Positions 49,005-58,199 of a DNA stretch of 64,000 bases are shown piece by piece. The translations under genes were made by a program, and so were the position numbers. Each line of letters opens with the position of its first letter. Positions within the stretch are counted from its first letter, which is position 1. The DNA lies in assembly GCA_000337115.1 (NCBI GenBank), contig AOIR01000003.1, positions 20,051-84,050 of the forward strand, read 5' to 3'. Below the pieces are notes generated by a model. It saw nothing but the letters and a program-made list of their open reading frames with translations, was not told the origin of the DNA and did no database searches. The stretch comes from Natrinema thermotolerans DSM 11552 (GTDB lineage Archaea; Halobacteriota; Halobacteria; Halobacteriales; Natrialbaceae).

Positions 49005-49760
49005 TCAGGCGAGTTTTCCGCCTTCGACCGGAAGGGCGTGACCGTTCACGAACGACGCGTCCGCCGAGGCGAGCCACGCGACCGTACTGGCGATTTCCAC
49101 CGGTTCTGCCATCCTGTCGAGGGGCTGTTCGCCGGTGATCCGTTCGACCGCATCGGGGTGTTCCTCGAGCGATCGTTCCACCATCGGGGTCCTGACGACG
49201 CCCGGACAGACCGCATTGACGCGAACACCCCGATCGGCGTAGTTGACGGCCGCAGATTTGGTGAGCCCGACGACGCCGTGTTTGCTCGCCGTATAGGGTG
49301 CGGTCCCATCAGCTGCGAGGCCGGCGATCGAAGACGTGTTGACGATCGCACCGCCGTCCCCCTCGACGAGTTTCGGGAGTTCGTATTTCATCGACAACCA
49401 GACGCCCGTCAGATTGATGTCGAGAACGCGGTGCCAGTTCTCCGCCGTCTGTTCGGCCAGCGGCGCGTTTTCCCCCTCGATACCCGCGTTGTTGTGGGCC
49501 ACGTCGAGGCCGCCGTAGGTTTCACACGCGGTTTCGACCATCCGTTCGACGTCGTCTTCGTCGGTGACGTCGACTGACACGAAGGTCGCTTCACCACCGT
49601 CCGCTTCGATTCCGTCGACGGTCTCGGTTCCGCCGTCCTCGTCGACGTCGGCGACGACGACCCGTGCCCCTCGAGATGCGAACTGTTCTGCCGACGCCCG
49701 TCCGATACCCGATCCCGCTCCCGTTACGATCACCGTCTTCCCGTCGAATTCGTCCGTCAT
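49005..49760 (-). CDS. Short-chain dehydrogenase/reductase (SDR)
   Basis: A 251-residue classical SDR. It has the NAD(P) loop TGAGSGIG at about 12-19, an Asp after strand 2 (VVVADVDED) favouring NAD+, HNNAG, the catalytic Ser in NTSSIAG, and YTASK (Tyr, Lys) near 153-157. It is FabG-like in length and motif, so it reduces or oxidises a ketone or alcohol; the substrate cannot be read. A TATATA-type box lies about 20-30 nt before the ATG, so the mRNA is probably leaderless. The convergent TetR gene suggests inducible expression. Confidence 0.92.
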   Translation of the reverse strand: MTDEFDGKTVIVTGAGSGIGRASAEQFASRGARVVVADVDEDGGTETVDGIEADGGEATFVSVDVTDEDDVERMVETACETYGGLDVAHNNAGIEGENAPLAEQTAENWHRVLDINLTGVWLSMKYELPKLVEGDGGAIVNTSSIAGLAADGTAPYTASKHGVVGLTKSAAVNYADRGVRVNAVCPGVVRTPMVERSLEEHPDAVERITGEQPLDRMAEPVEIASTVAWLASADASFVNGHALPVEGGKLA

Positions 49761-49780
49761 ACTTGTATTGAATATTTGGT

Positions 49781-49791
49781 TAATATATAAA
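49781..49791 (-). promoter_or_regulatory. TATA box of the SDR gene
   Basis: A run of eleven A/T bases (reading TTTATATATTA on the minus strand) centred about 26 nt before the SDR start codon; strong and isolated in GC-rich DNA. Confidence 0.65.
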
Positions 49792-50157
49792 TCTTGGGTC
49801 ACTCCCTCCACAGACGACACGTTCAGACCAAACACGGTGTACTCGGTTCGGACTCGTCCCGTCTCGAAGCGATCCGGATCGCTCCGGGTCACCGAAGGGA
49901 GACAACAGCTCCTCACTATCGCGAATACCTCACAGAATCGTCCGAACACTGCCCAGTCGGGTGGGTGTCACGCCGCACGACCCTCGGTGCGAGCGCCAGA
50001 GGACCGTTCCGGTCGCCGACCGCGACGGATGGCGAAAACGGCCACACCGTTCGCGATCGAGCAGTCAGCCGCGACGAACGGCGGCAGTTAGCGAACTGCA
50101 GTACTGATTTCTCGACGTTCCAACGGGGCTCCGACGGACCCGCTTTGGGCGGCCGTT
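49792..50157. other. Intergenic region between the SDR gene and valS
   Basis: About 365 bases. The frames are Arg/Ser/Thr-rich and do not resemble genes of this organism. No repeat or RNA gene was seen. Confidence 0.5.
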
Positions 50158-52878
50158 TCAGCCCTCGAGGATGACGACCGCCGACTCGGTCTCGATCATC
50201 TCGCCCTCGCCGGAGTAGGTCCGCTCGAGTTCGACTTCGAACAGGTCGTCCTCGAGTTCCTCGCCGGCGACGCGCAACACACCGTCGTCATCGTGGTCTC
50301 GCGGCTCATCGCCGCTCGACTCGTCCGCGGAGCGTTGCTCCGCGCTCACGATCTCGTACTCGCCGCTCTCGATCCCCGAGTCGATCTCGCCGACCTTCGA
50401 GCCGAACTTCGGCCCGAGCGTCGAGTAGTCCAGATCGATCGCGGCGACCTCGGTCGAGATCTCGGGCTCGTCCTCGAGCAGAGTCAGCTCCCGCACGTGC
50501 ATCACGTTCCGGATCGCGTCCTCGAAGCCGTCGACCGGGCCGTAGACCGACACCGACTCGAGGTCGGCGTTCAGCGGCAGCTGGTTCTCGCTTTTGTACC
50601 GGCGCAGCGCGGAGATGACCTCCATGGCGGTCTCGCCGGCCTCGAGATCGGCCTCGTATCCCTGCGGTGCGGGCCAGTCGCGGACGTGGATGCTGCTGTC
50701 CTCGAGGGCCGCCTCGCCGTCCGCGTAGACGGCCTGCCAGATCTCCTCGGTTGCGTGGGGCAGGAACGGGGCCCAGAGTTCGAGGAAGGTCCGGTGGGCC
50801 GTCCGCAGCGCGTACTGCGTCGACGGGTTGTCCTCGCGGGTCTTGGCGATCTCGAGGTAGTCGTCACAGAACGTGTTCCAGAAGAAGGTCCGCAGGCGGT
50901 CGCGGGCCTTCGCGAACTCGTAGTCCTCGAAGTGGGCGGTCAGATCCGCGACGGCGTCGTCGAGTTCCGCCAGCAGCCAGCGGTCGATCGCCTCGAGGTC
51001 GGCGGGTTCGTCGGGCTCGCGCGGTGCGAGGGTGTCGACGAGCTTCGAGGCGTTCCAGAGCTTCCGGAGGAGTTTTTCGCCCGCGGTGAGGTCCTTCTCC
51101 TGGTACGGGAAGTCGTCGCCGACGGCGGCGCTTGCGGCCCAGAACCGGACTGCGTCGACGGGATACTCCGCCAGGACCTCGTCAGGGGCGACGATGTTCC
51201 CTCTCGATTTCGACATCTTCTCGCGGTTCTCGTCTAAGACGTGGCCGTTGATCATCGTCGCGTCGAAGGGCACCTCGCCGGTGTGTTCGTAGCACTTGAC
51301 GATGGTGTGGAACAGCCAGAAGGAGATGATGTCGTGGCCCTGCGGACGGAGATCGAAGGGGTAGAGTTCGGGGTTGTCCATCGTGAACGCCTCGCTGTCG
51401 GCGTCCCAGTCCCAGCCGGCGTTGATCAGCGGCGTCAGCGAGGAGGTCGCCCACGTGTCGAAGACGTCCTCCTCGGCGACGAACTCGTCGTGACCACACT
51501 CCGGACAGTGATCGACGGGCGGGTCGTCGCTCAGCGGATCGACCGGAAGGGCCTCCTTCTCGGCCATGACCTCGTGATCGCAGTCGGCACAGTACCAGAC
51601 CGGGAACGGGATCCCCGAGTCGCGCTGGCGCGAGATCAGCCAGTCCCACTCGAGGCCCTCGATCCAGTGCTGGTAGCGAGAGAACATCTTTTCGGGGTAC
51701 CAGTCCATCTCCCGGCCGGCCTCGAGGTACTCCTCCTTGTGATCGAGGATCTCGACGTACCACTGCTTGGAGACGCGGTACTCGACGGCGGTGTCACACC
51801 GCTCGTGAACCTGCACGGCGTGGGTGATCTCCCAGCGGTCGCGCAGGGAACCCTCGGCCTCGAGGTCCTCGACGATGGCCTCGCGGGCCTCCTCGGTGGA
51901 CATGCCCTCGTAGTCGCCGGCGAGGTCGGTCATCGTCGCGGACTCGTCGATGGCCACCCGCAGCGGCAGGTCGTGGGCTTGGTACCACTCAATGTCGTTC
52001 TGGTCGCCGAAGGTACAGCACATCACGACGCCGCTGCCTTTCTCCATGTCGACGCGTTCGTCCTCGATGATCGGCACCTCGTGGCCGAAGATCGGGATGC
52101 GAGCGGTCTCACCGACGAGGTCCTGGTTCTCCTCGTCGTCGGGGTGGACGAAGACGGAGACGCAAGCGGGGATCAGCTCGGGGCGCGTCGTCGAGATAAT
52201 GAACTCGTCGCGGTCCGTCCCGTCGCTCGCGAGTTCGAACGCGATGTCGTTGAAGTGCGAGCCCCGTTCGTCGTCTTCCATCTCGACCTGCGAGATGGCC
52301 GTCTCGCACTCGGGACACCAGATCGCGGGCGCTTTCTTCCGGTACTCGCGGCCCTTCTCGTAGAGATCGAGGAAGGACAGCTGGGAGATTCGCTGGACGC
52401 GGGGTTCGATCGTCTTGTAGGTGTTGTTCCAGTCGATCGAGGTCCCGAGGTTCTGCATCTTCTCCGTGAACTCGGCCTCGTACTCCGTACAGACCTCGCG
52501 GCAGAGTTCCTGGAACTCCCGGCGCTCGTAGTCCTGATGGCGAATGTCCAGTTCCTTCTCGGTCAGGCGCTCGCTCGCGATCCCGTTGTCGTCGTAGCCG
52601 AAGGGAAAGAGGACGTCGCCGTCGGCCATCCGCTGGAATCGCGCGGCGAAGTCCTGCAGGGTCGAGCCGTAGAGATGGCCCATGTGCAGGCTCCCCGAAA
52701 CCGTCGGCGGCGGGGTGTCGATCGCATAGACCGTGTTGGGGTCGCGCTTCTCGTCGCCGTCGTAGGCGTAGACGTCCGAATCGACCCAGCGCTCCTGCCA
52801 GCGCGACTCGACCGCCTCGGGGTCGTAGCCGCCCTCGAGGCTCGGTGCGTCTTCCTGGTCGGGCGCATCCATGCTCAT
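50158..52878 (-). CDS. valS: Valyl-tRNA synthetase
   Basis: A class I aminoacyl-tRNA synthetase charging tRNA-Val, 906 residues. HIGH appears as HMGH in TPPPTVSGSLHMGH near residues 54-67, and KMSKS as KMSKSRGN. The editing domain lies between (about 190-340), Cys-rich zinc sites include CPECETA and CPECGHDEF, and an anticodon-binding domain follows at about 640-780. The C-terminal region is acidic with a coiled-coil-like end. The start is MSMDAPDQ; the second Met (52872) is an equal alternative. Confidence 0.97.
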   Translation of the reverse strand: MSMDAPDQEDAPSLEGGYDPEAVESRWQERWVDSDVYAYDGDEKRDPNTVYAIDTPPPTVSGSLHMGHLYGSTLQDFAARFQRMADGDVLFPFGYDDNGIASERLTEKELDIRHQDYERREFQELCREVCTEYEAEFTEKMQNLGTSIDWNNTYKTIEPRVQRISQLSFLDLYEKGREYRKKAPAIWCPECETAISQVEMEDDERGSHFNDIAFELASDGTDRDEFIISTTRPELIPACVSVFVHPDDEENQDLVGETARIPIFGHEVPIIEDERVDMEKGSGVVMCCTFGDQNDIEWYQAHDLPLRVAIDESATMTDLAGDYEGMSTEEAREAIVEDLEAEGSLRDRWEITHAVQVHERCDTAVEYRVSKQWYVEILDHKEEYLEAGREMDWYPEKMFSRYQHWIEGLEWDWLISRQRDSGIPFPVWYCADCDHEVMAEKEALPVDPLSDDPPVDHCPECGHDEFVAEEDVFDTWATSSLTPLINAGWDWDADSEAFTMDNPELYPFDLRPQGHDIISFWLFHTIVKCYEHTGEVPFDATMINGHVLDENREKMSKSRGNIVAPDEVLAEYPVDAVRFWAASAAVGDDFPYQEKDLTAGEKLLRKLWNASKLVDTLAPREPDEPADLEAIDRWLLAELDDAVADLTAHFEDYEFAKARDRLRTFFWNTFCDDYLEIAKTREDNPSTQYALRTAHRTFLELWAPFLPHATEEIWQAVYADGEAALEDSSIHVRDWPAPQGYEADLEAGETAMEVISALRRYKSENQLPLNADLESVSVYGPVDGFEDAIRNVMHVRELTLLEDEPEISTEVAAIDLDYSTLGPKFGSKVGEIDSGIESGEYEIVSAEQRSADESSGDEPRDHDDDGVLRVAGEELEDDLFEVELERTYSGEGEMIETESAVVILEG

Positions 52879-53201
52879 GCTCTCACCGCCCGTCGCGGGC
52901 GTCGTCGATCCGTCGAAGTTCGAACGTGCAGTCGATCGTCGTCCATAGAGCGGTCGTTGTGCTGTGAATGCTGGTCGGCGACAATACATCCGTCGAAACG
53001 GGGTGGGAATGCGGGGCTACGGGGCCCCTACGAAAACGGTGCCGCACGGGCCGTCGAACGGGTCGTTCGCCGCGACGGACTCGATCATACGTCTCACTTG
53101 CCCCGGGAACGGTGTTAGGTGTTTCGTCGTCCACTGTCGATCGCTACTCGGAGAATTACCGGTCTTCTACTCGTTCACCCAACCACTATACTAGTCGAGT
53201 A
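52879..53201. other. Intergenic region upstream of valS
   Basis: About 320 bases. The left half holds the probable valS promoter; from about 53130 onward base composition turns AT-rich and continues into the small gene at 53202. No gene or RNA was seen. Confidence 0.5.
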
Positions 53202-53465
53202 TTATCGATTGAGGTATCGCACATGCGCCAAAGAGAACAGCGTCGAAATTGCTGCTATTGAGAGTAATACTGTGAGTAGAAGCTGATTCGAAAGATAGGT
53301 GTAATATCCGAGGAGTGAGAACGCCACAGCAGACAGAATTCGACTACTGTCTCTTCGCTCGGTATGTAGATGCAGATACAGGCCGAGAGACGCGATAACA
53401 AGCGAAATAGGAACGATCACCCATGGATCTCCGAGACCGGAGATACCTCCGAAAGCCTCTCGCAT
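53202..53465 (-). CDS. Small membrane protein in a low-GC patch
   Basis: An 87-residue protein with about three hydrophobic segments (near 15-33, 43-60 and 62-78), an ATG start and codons using A or T in third position far more than its neighbours. Composition suggests recent arrival. No known family; short overlapping frames on the other strand are less convincing. Confidence 0.5.
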   Translation of the reverse strand: MREAFGGISGLGDPWVIVPISLVIASLGLYLHLHTERRDSSRILSAVAFSLLGYYTYLSNQLLLTVLLSIAAISTLFSLAHVRYLNR

Positions 53466-53546
53466 ACAGATATGAAATCAATTTCTATTCTGAAGTAACT
53501 TTTGTCTATATCATGGTCTGTCGAAGAAAATCAACCGCCGAGGATC

Positions 53547-54449
53547 TCATTCGTCTGCATCGTCGTCCGAGTGGGCCCGCACCCACAGTTCGCCGATCCG
53601 GGAGAGTCGCGTCCGATAGGATTTCCCGTGTTCCTCGCGCTCGATGTAGCCCTTGCCGCCCGGCCCCAGCCGGTCGACGTTGTAGATGACCTTCGAGCGG
53701 AAGCTGTCGGTGTACTCCTCGTTGAGTTCGCGGGCCAGCGACTCCGCGAGTTCCGAGACGGAGTCGAACTCGCCGTCCTCGCCGAGCTTGTAGAGGATGA
53801 GTTCCTCGAAGGGCTTGACGTTTGAGAAGGAAGCGACCGGTAACTCGACGATGTGCTTGCCGTCGATCTCTTTCGCGCCGATCGTTGTCCCGCGCTCGTC
53901 GAACTCGGCCAACAGGTCCCGCGCGCTCTCGAGGCGGGTCGCGATCCGGTCGTCTTCGGGGTCGTCGTCGTTCCGGAGGTCCTCGAGCAGGGCGCTCTGC
54001 TCTCGCAACTCCTCGGCGAGTTCCGTCTCGAGGTACTTCTCGGGGGCGGTGTAGTAGGTGTGGATCCCCTCGCGGTCCTCCTGGCGCTCGACCATCAGCG
54101 AGTGGGCAGCGTTGGCGAAGGCGAAACTCACCGTCCGGGGCATCGCGGCGACGTTGACCCAGACCTCGTTGCCGGCGTCCAGTTCCGCAGTAATGAGTTC
54201 GTAGGCCTGCTCGAAGGCGTCGTCGTAGTCGTAGACGTCCTCGAGGACGAACCGATCGGTGTCGGCCCCCAGCAGGTTCTTGAAATCGGTCTCGAGTTTC
54301 TGAGAGAGGTGGCGGGAGTACTCGACGTTGGCCTCGCTCCCGACCGCGCCCTCGAGCAGAATGACGCTGTCGACGTCGATCTGATCGCGGACCAGCGGCG
54401 CGATCAGCCGGTCGTAGTCGAAGCCGACCGGGACGATGTGGGTTTGCAT
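53547..54449 (-). CDS. HFX_2341-family regulator with CARF-like and winged-helix domains
   Basis: A 300-residue protein. The N-terminal 130 residues look like a Rossmann-type sensor (HIVPVGFDYDRLIAPLV, then VWVNVAAMPRTVSFAFANAAHSL); such folds in this family resemble CARF domains that bind cyclic nucleotides in Csa3-type CRISPR regulators. The middle is acidic and helical; the C-terminus (about 205-295, YKLGEDGEFDSVSELAES onward, LGPGGKGYIEREEHGK) is a winged helix with wing. No CRISPR array or cas gene is in the window. From memory this matches the 'HFX_2341 family transcriptional regulator' (DUF6293). Confidence 0.8.
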   Translation of the reverse strand: MQTHIVPVGFDYDRLIAPLVRDQIDVDSVILLEGAVGSEANVEYSRHLSQKLETDFKNLLGADTDRFVLEDVYDYDDAFEQAYELITAELDAGNEVWVNVAAMPRTVSFAFANAAHSLMVERQEDREGIHTYYTAPEKYLETELAEELREQSALLEDLRNDDDPEDDRIATRLESARDLLAEFDERGTTIGAKEIDGKHIVELPVASFSNVKPFEELILYKLGEDGEFDSVSELAESLARELNEEYTDSFRSKVIYNVDRLGPGGKGYIEREEHGKSYRTRLSRIGELWVRAHSDDDADE

Positions 54450-54499
54450 GGCTGGGGATTAGACGGGGCCGATACAAAACCCCTCGAATCTCGGCCGCG

Positions 54500-54727
54500 T
54501 CACTCGGTCAGCGGCATGATGATCCCGAACACGAACGGCGACGCGAATCCGATCGCGAAGCCGACGAGTGCCATCGCGAACAGCAGCGTGTTCTCCCACT
54601 GCGGGAGCGAGCCGAAGAGGGCGTGACCGACCAGTTCGGTCCCCGTTCCGACGACGAAGAGCGCGAGGCCGACAAAAAAGCCGGTCTTCGTCAGTTTCGA
54701 ATAGTTCCGACCGCCGTAGTGTGCCAT
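54500..54727 (-). CDS. Small two-helix membrane protein
   Basis: A 75-residue protein with two hydrophobic segments (about 16-37 and 49-71) and a Tyr/Lys-rich N-terminus (MAHYGGRNYSKLTK). The conserved-looking N-terminus and typical codons suggest a real haloarchaeal small protein. Function unknown. Confidence 0.65.
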   Translation of the reverse strand: MAHYGGRNYSKLTKTGFFVGLALFVVGTGTELVGHALFGSLPQWENTLLFAMALVGFAIGFASPFVFGIIMPLTE

Positions 54728-54776
54728 GGTTGGGTGATCACGCCCCGATCACCTAATTATTACGACAGAGCGACGG

Positions 54777-55415
54777 TCAGTCGCCGTCGGCGGCCTCGAG
54801 GTCGAGCCCCCGGAAGAGGTCCACGATCGCCTCGCGATCGCGGGCCGGATCGACGTCGAGGGCGGCCGCCAGCAGGTCCGACTCGGGGGCCTCGAGCGGG
54901 AGGAGGCCGCCGGCCAGCGTGTAGGACTCGCCGTCGGGCCAGACCGCGGCGTGGACCTCGGCGTCGATGGTCGCGGAGTCGTCGTCGGGCGTCCCGTCGT
55001 CGGTCGCCGCGTTCGCATCGATCGGGTACGCGGCCTCGAGGACCGTCAGGTGGCCGATGGCCCCGTCGGGCCGGTCGATGTACTCGTTTGCGCGTTCCGC
55101 GCCGACCTCGATCCTGTCGTCGGCGAGCGTCTCGACGACGCCGTCGCGGGCCTTCGGGGCGGCCAGCTCGAGGGCGTCGCCGGGGTCGAGCCCGATCGCC
55201 GAGAGGGAGGGGCTGATCGCGAGGTCGACGGTGAACAGCGACCGGGCCGGAACCGAGCCGTCGGCGCGGAGCCGCTCGAGGGCGTCGGCGGTCGGCCGGT
55301 GGCGGAAGACGGCCGTCTCGGCGGTGATCGTGGCCAGCGAGAGACTCCGGTCGTCGGTCCGGCCGCCGACGTGGTGCCAGTCGTCGGCCACTGCGGGCGG
55401 CAGATCGATAGCCAT
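54777..55415 (-). CDS. Hypothetical protein
   Basis: A 212-residue acidic soluble protein with alternating short strands and helices (TADALERLRADGSVPARSLF, LLPLEAPESDLLAAALD). No signal peptide, membrane segment or catalytic motif seen. It lies between a small membrane gene and the symporter on the same strand, 48 bp downstream of the symporter stop, so it may be transcribed with the symporter. Confidence 0.6.
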   Translation of the reverse strand: MAIDLPPAVADDWHHVGGRTDDRSLSLATITAETAVFRHRPTADALERLRADGSVPARSLFTVDLAISPSLSAIGLDPGDALELAAPKARDGVVETLADDRIEVGAERANEYIDRPDGAIGHLTVLEAAYPIDANAATDDGTPDDDSATIDAEVHAAVWPDGESYTLAGGLLPLEAPESDLLAAALDVDPARDREAIVDLFRGLDLEAADGD

Positions 55416-55462
55416 CGCCGACGGATACGACGGCGGGGCGGTTCAGCGTGGCGGTTCGCGGG

Positions 55463-56941
55463 TCAGTCCGCGCCCAGTCGATCGAAGTAGATCGCGCGGC
55501 GCTCCTCGGCCGCCGGCGACGTGACCAGTGAGACGGCGACGGTGACGACGAGGCTCAGCCCCATTCCGACGATGCCGGCCGTCCAGCCGGCGTAGGAGCC
55601 GGGGACGACGGCGAGGAAGAGACTCGAGAGGTAAAAGCCCTGACTGGCGAGGATGCCGGCGGTGATACCGGCCCGCGTGATCGACCGCCAGTAGAGCGCG
55701 AGCAGGACCGGCAGCGCGAGCTGTGCGAAGCCGCTGAACGCGGCCTCGCCGAGTTCGAACAGTCCGGCCGGCCGGAGCAGGCTGCCGAGAAACGCCGCGG
55801 TCGCGAAGAGGACGACACCGCCGCGGGCGATCAGGTCCTCCCGGCGGTCGGAGAGGTCCCGTTCGACGAAGGGTCGGTAGAGGTCCCGCGTGAAGTACGA
55901 CGAGCCCGAGAGCAGCATCGAGTCCGAAGAGGACATCATCGCGGCCATCGCGCCGGCGATGACCAGCGCGGCGAACCAAGTCGGCGTGTACTCCGCGAGG
56001 ACCAGTGGCAGGACGTTCGCGCCCTCGGGGACCGCGACCTCGAGGCCGGCGGCCCACGCGCCGAGCATGAACGACGGAACGAACAGGAGGACACACAGGA
56101 TCGGCCAGAGGGCAAAGGTACGCTTGAGTACGGTTTTCGAGCCCGCGGCGAAGAAGCGCTGGTTGACCTGCGGGAACATCGCGACGCCGAAGCCGATCGT
56201 GATCGCCGTCGAGAGGATCCACTTGACGGTGTAGTAGTCGCTGCCAAGCGAGAGGAAGCCGGCGGTGTCCGGGTTCGACGCCAGCGCCTCGGTCGCGGCG
56301 CCGGGGCCGCCGACGGCCGACAGCACCCACAGCAGCGCGACCCACGTGGTCACGAGCATGAAGACACCCTGTAACGTGTCGGTCCAGGCGATCCCGCGCA
56401 TCCCGGCGGCGACGACGTAGAGGATCATGAACGCGGTGATCAGCCCGGCCCCCGCGGCGTAGGAGACCGCGCCGTTCGTGAGTGCCTCGAGGGCGGTGCC
56501 GGCCCCGACCTGCTGGAGCATGACGTACGGAAAGAGCCACATGAGGCTCACGGCGGCGACGAGTCCGCGAAGCCACCGCGAGCCAAAGCGGTCGCCGAGC
56601 ATCTCGCCGAGAGTGACGTAGCCGTGTCGCCGGCCGAGCAGCCACTGCTTGTAGCCGATCACGTACCAGAGAACGGCGAAGATGATCCCGTCCATCAGCC
56701 CCATGACGAGGATCCACTCAGGGCCCTGCGCGTAGGCGACGGTCGGGCCGGCGAAGAAGGTAAACGCCGACAGCAGCGTTGCGAACGTCGTAAAGAGCAA
56801 GACGACGGTTCCGAGGGTTCGACTCGCCAGATAGAAGTCCTCGGCCGTGCGGTCGGTCAGCCGGTAGGCGACCAGCCCGACGGCGAGAGCCAGCAGCAGG
56901 TAGCCGACGATGATCGACAGCTGGATCGCGACCGCGTTCAT
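55463..56941 (-). CDS. Sodium:solute symporter
   Basis: A 492-residue SSS-family symporter with about thirteen hydrophobic segments and the N-terminal DRTAEDFYLASRTLG loop typical of the PanF/PutP type. The GPTVAYAQGPEWI region and Ser/Thr-rich TM8-like stretch (MMSSSDSML) fit Na+ sites. It starts 4 bp inside the stop of the DUF3311 gene (ATGA), so the two are coupled; DUF3311 proteins commonly accompany such symporters. A regulator gene lies divergently. Substrate unknown (organic acid, amino acid or vitamin). Confidence 0.9.
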   Translation of the reverse strand: MNAVAIQLSIIVGYLLLALAVGLVAYRLTDRTAEDFYLASRTLGTVVLLFTTFATLLSAFTFFAGPTVAYAQGPEWILVMGLMDGIIFAVLWYVIGYKQWLLGRRHGYVTLGEMLGDRFGSRWLRGLVAAVSLMWLFPYVMLQQVGAGTALEALTNGAVSYAAGAGLITAFMILYVVAAGMRGIAWTDTLQGVFMLVTTWVALLWVLSAVGGPGAATEALASNPDTAGFLSLGSDYYTVKWILSTAITIGFGVAMFPQVNQRFFAAGSKTVLKRTFALWPILCVLLFVPSFMLGAWAAGLEVAVPEGANVLPLVLAEYTPTWFAALVIAGAMAAMMSSSDSMLLSGSSYFTRDLYRPFVERDLSDRREDLIARGGVVLFATAAFLGSLLRPAGLFELGEAAFSGFAQLALPVLLALYWRSITRAGITAGILASQGFYLSSLFLAVVPGSYAGWTAGIVGMGLSLVVTVAVSLVTSPAAEERRAIYFDRLGAD

Positions 56942-57201
56942 CGGCGCTCACCTCTGACGTCGGCCCCGTCCCGCGAGACGTCGCTCGAGCCGTCACCGGC
57001 CGTTTCGATGCCGAGACCCCAGGCCCGCTGGGCGAACAGCCAGAAGGCGGCCGATGCGAGGCACATCCAGCCGACGTGCCACCAGAGCCAGACCGGCAGT
57101 CCGGCGACGACGGTCGAAGAACCCCACAGGAACCACGGCACGGTCAGTCCGGCGAGAACGACCGCGGCTGCGAGCCATGGCAACAGTGCTGTCCGGTGCA
57201 T
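56938..57201 (-). CDS. DUF3311 small membrane partner of the symporter
   Basis: An 87-residue protein with two hydrophobic segments (about 6-25 and 33-58) and a GLPVWLWWHVGW motif, matching DUF3311. It overlaps the symporter start by 4 bp and probably is a small subunit or assembly partner. A longer frame exists upstream to 57690, but its Arg-rich residues are not family-like. Confidence 0.85.
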   Translation of the reverse strand: MHRTALLPWLAAAVVLAGLTVPWFLWGSSTVVAGLPVWLWWHVGWMCLASAAFWLFAQRAWGLGIETAGDGSSDVSRDGADVRGERR

Positions 57202-57377
57202 GTCGAACCGTTCGTCCCGACATGGGTAGTTCTTGCCTTTCGAAGACCGATATCGAAGAGATATATTCATCGATAGGACAGCCGCATCGCGTCTTGCGGT
57301 TTCCAGTAGGTGAAATCGGTCTTTCACCGAGGAAAAAGAGTATATGTGTTTGACATCGAAGAGGAATTGACACCCGT

Positions 57378-58199
57378 ATGGCTCGTCTATTTCCCTTTCG
57401 CTCCGAACCGAATGCCGAGGAAGGCACACCCCGCGTCGTCGATCTCGAGGGGGAGGACGCCGACGCGGTCTTCGCCGCACTCTCGTCGACGACGGCACGG
57501 CGGATCTACGCACACCTAGACGGCGAGCCGGCGACCCCGAGCGATATCGCCGAAGCGGTCGATTCCTCGATTCAGAACGTCCGCTACCACCTCGAGAAAC
57601 TCGAGGACGCGGGGCTGGTCGAAATCGTCGATACGTGGTATTCCTCGCGGGGCAACGAGATGAGCGTCTACGCGACGACCGACGGGCCACTGATCGTGAC
57701 CAGCGACGAGTCCCGCGCGACGCGGCTCAAGGAGGCGCTCTCGCGGCTGCTTGGCGGCGTCGGCGTGCTGGCCGGCGGAAGCCTGCTGGTCCAGTACGCG
57801 GCGACGCGGTGGCTCGGACCCACGGACGGGCAGCCGACGGACGATAGCGGGGCACAGCCCGTCGGGGCGGACGGTGGGGCCGACGACGGCTCGAGCCCCA
57901 AATCGACCGAGGACGGGAACGATATGGGGACGGCAGACGTTGGCGAAAACGGCAACGGAACCGCCGGCGATGCGGGTGCGGACGGTGCCGACGGTGATGT
58001 GGGTGCAGACGGTGCCGACGGCGACCTCCTCGAGAACGCCACGGACAACGAGACGGTCGGCAACGTTGCCGACGGCGGCGCGGAAGTGGCGGATGCGGTC
58101 TTCGGAACCGTTCCGCCGGGACTGCTGTTTTTCCTCGGCGGGTTGACCGTGCTGCTCGCGGTCGCGGCCTACTGGTACTGGTACCGACCGGCGTACTGA
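57378..58199 (+). CDS. Membrane-tethered ArsR-type winged-helix regulator
   Basis: A 273-residue protein. A winged helix occupies about residues 30-105 (STTARRIYAHLDGEPATP, then SSIQNVRYHLEKLEDAGLVE). After it come a first membrane segment (about 120-142), an acidic Gly/Asp/Asn linker of about 95 residues with GADGADGD repeats, and a second segment at the C-terminus (FLGGLTVLLAVAAYWYWYR). The DNA-binding part would face the cytoplasm and the linker the outside. It is divergent from the DUF3311/symporter operon, so it is the best candidate to regulate it. Confidence 0.85.
   Translation: MARLFPFRSEPNAEEGTPRVVDLEGEDADAVFAALSSTTARRIYAHLDGEPATPSDIAEAVDSSIQNVRYHLEKLEDAGLVEIVDTWYSSRGNEMSVYATTDGPLIVTSDESRATRLKEALSRLLGGVGVLAGGSLLVQYAATRWLGPTDGQPTDDSGAQPVGADGGADDGSSPKSTEDGNDMGTADVGENGNGTAGDAGADGADGDVGADGADGDLLENATDNETVGNVADGGAEVADAVFGTVPPGLLFFLGGLTVLLAVAAYWYWYRPAY

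Noticed and set aside
51241-53118. 625-residue frame on the plus strand opposite valS
   Set aside because: Antisense to HMGH and KMSKS regions; no independent motif.
53547-54449. Membership of a defence island for the CARF-like regulator
   Set aside because: Neighbours are valS and small hypotheticals, with no nuclease, cas or toxin gene close by.
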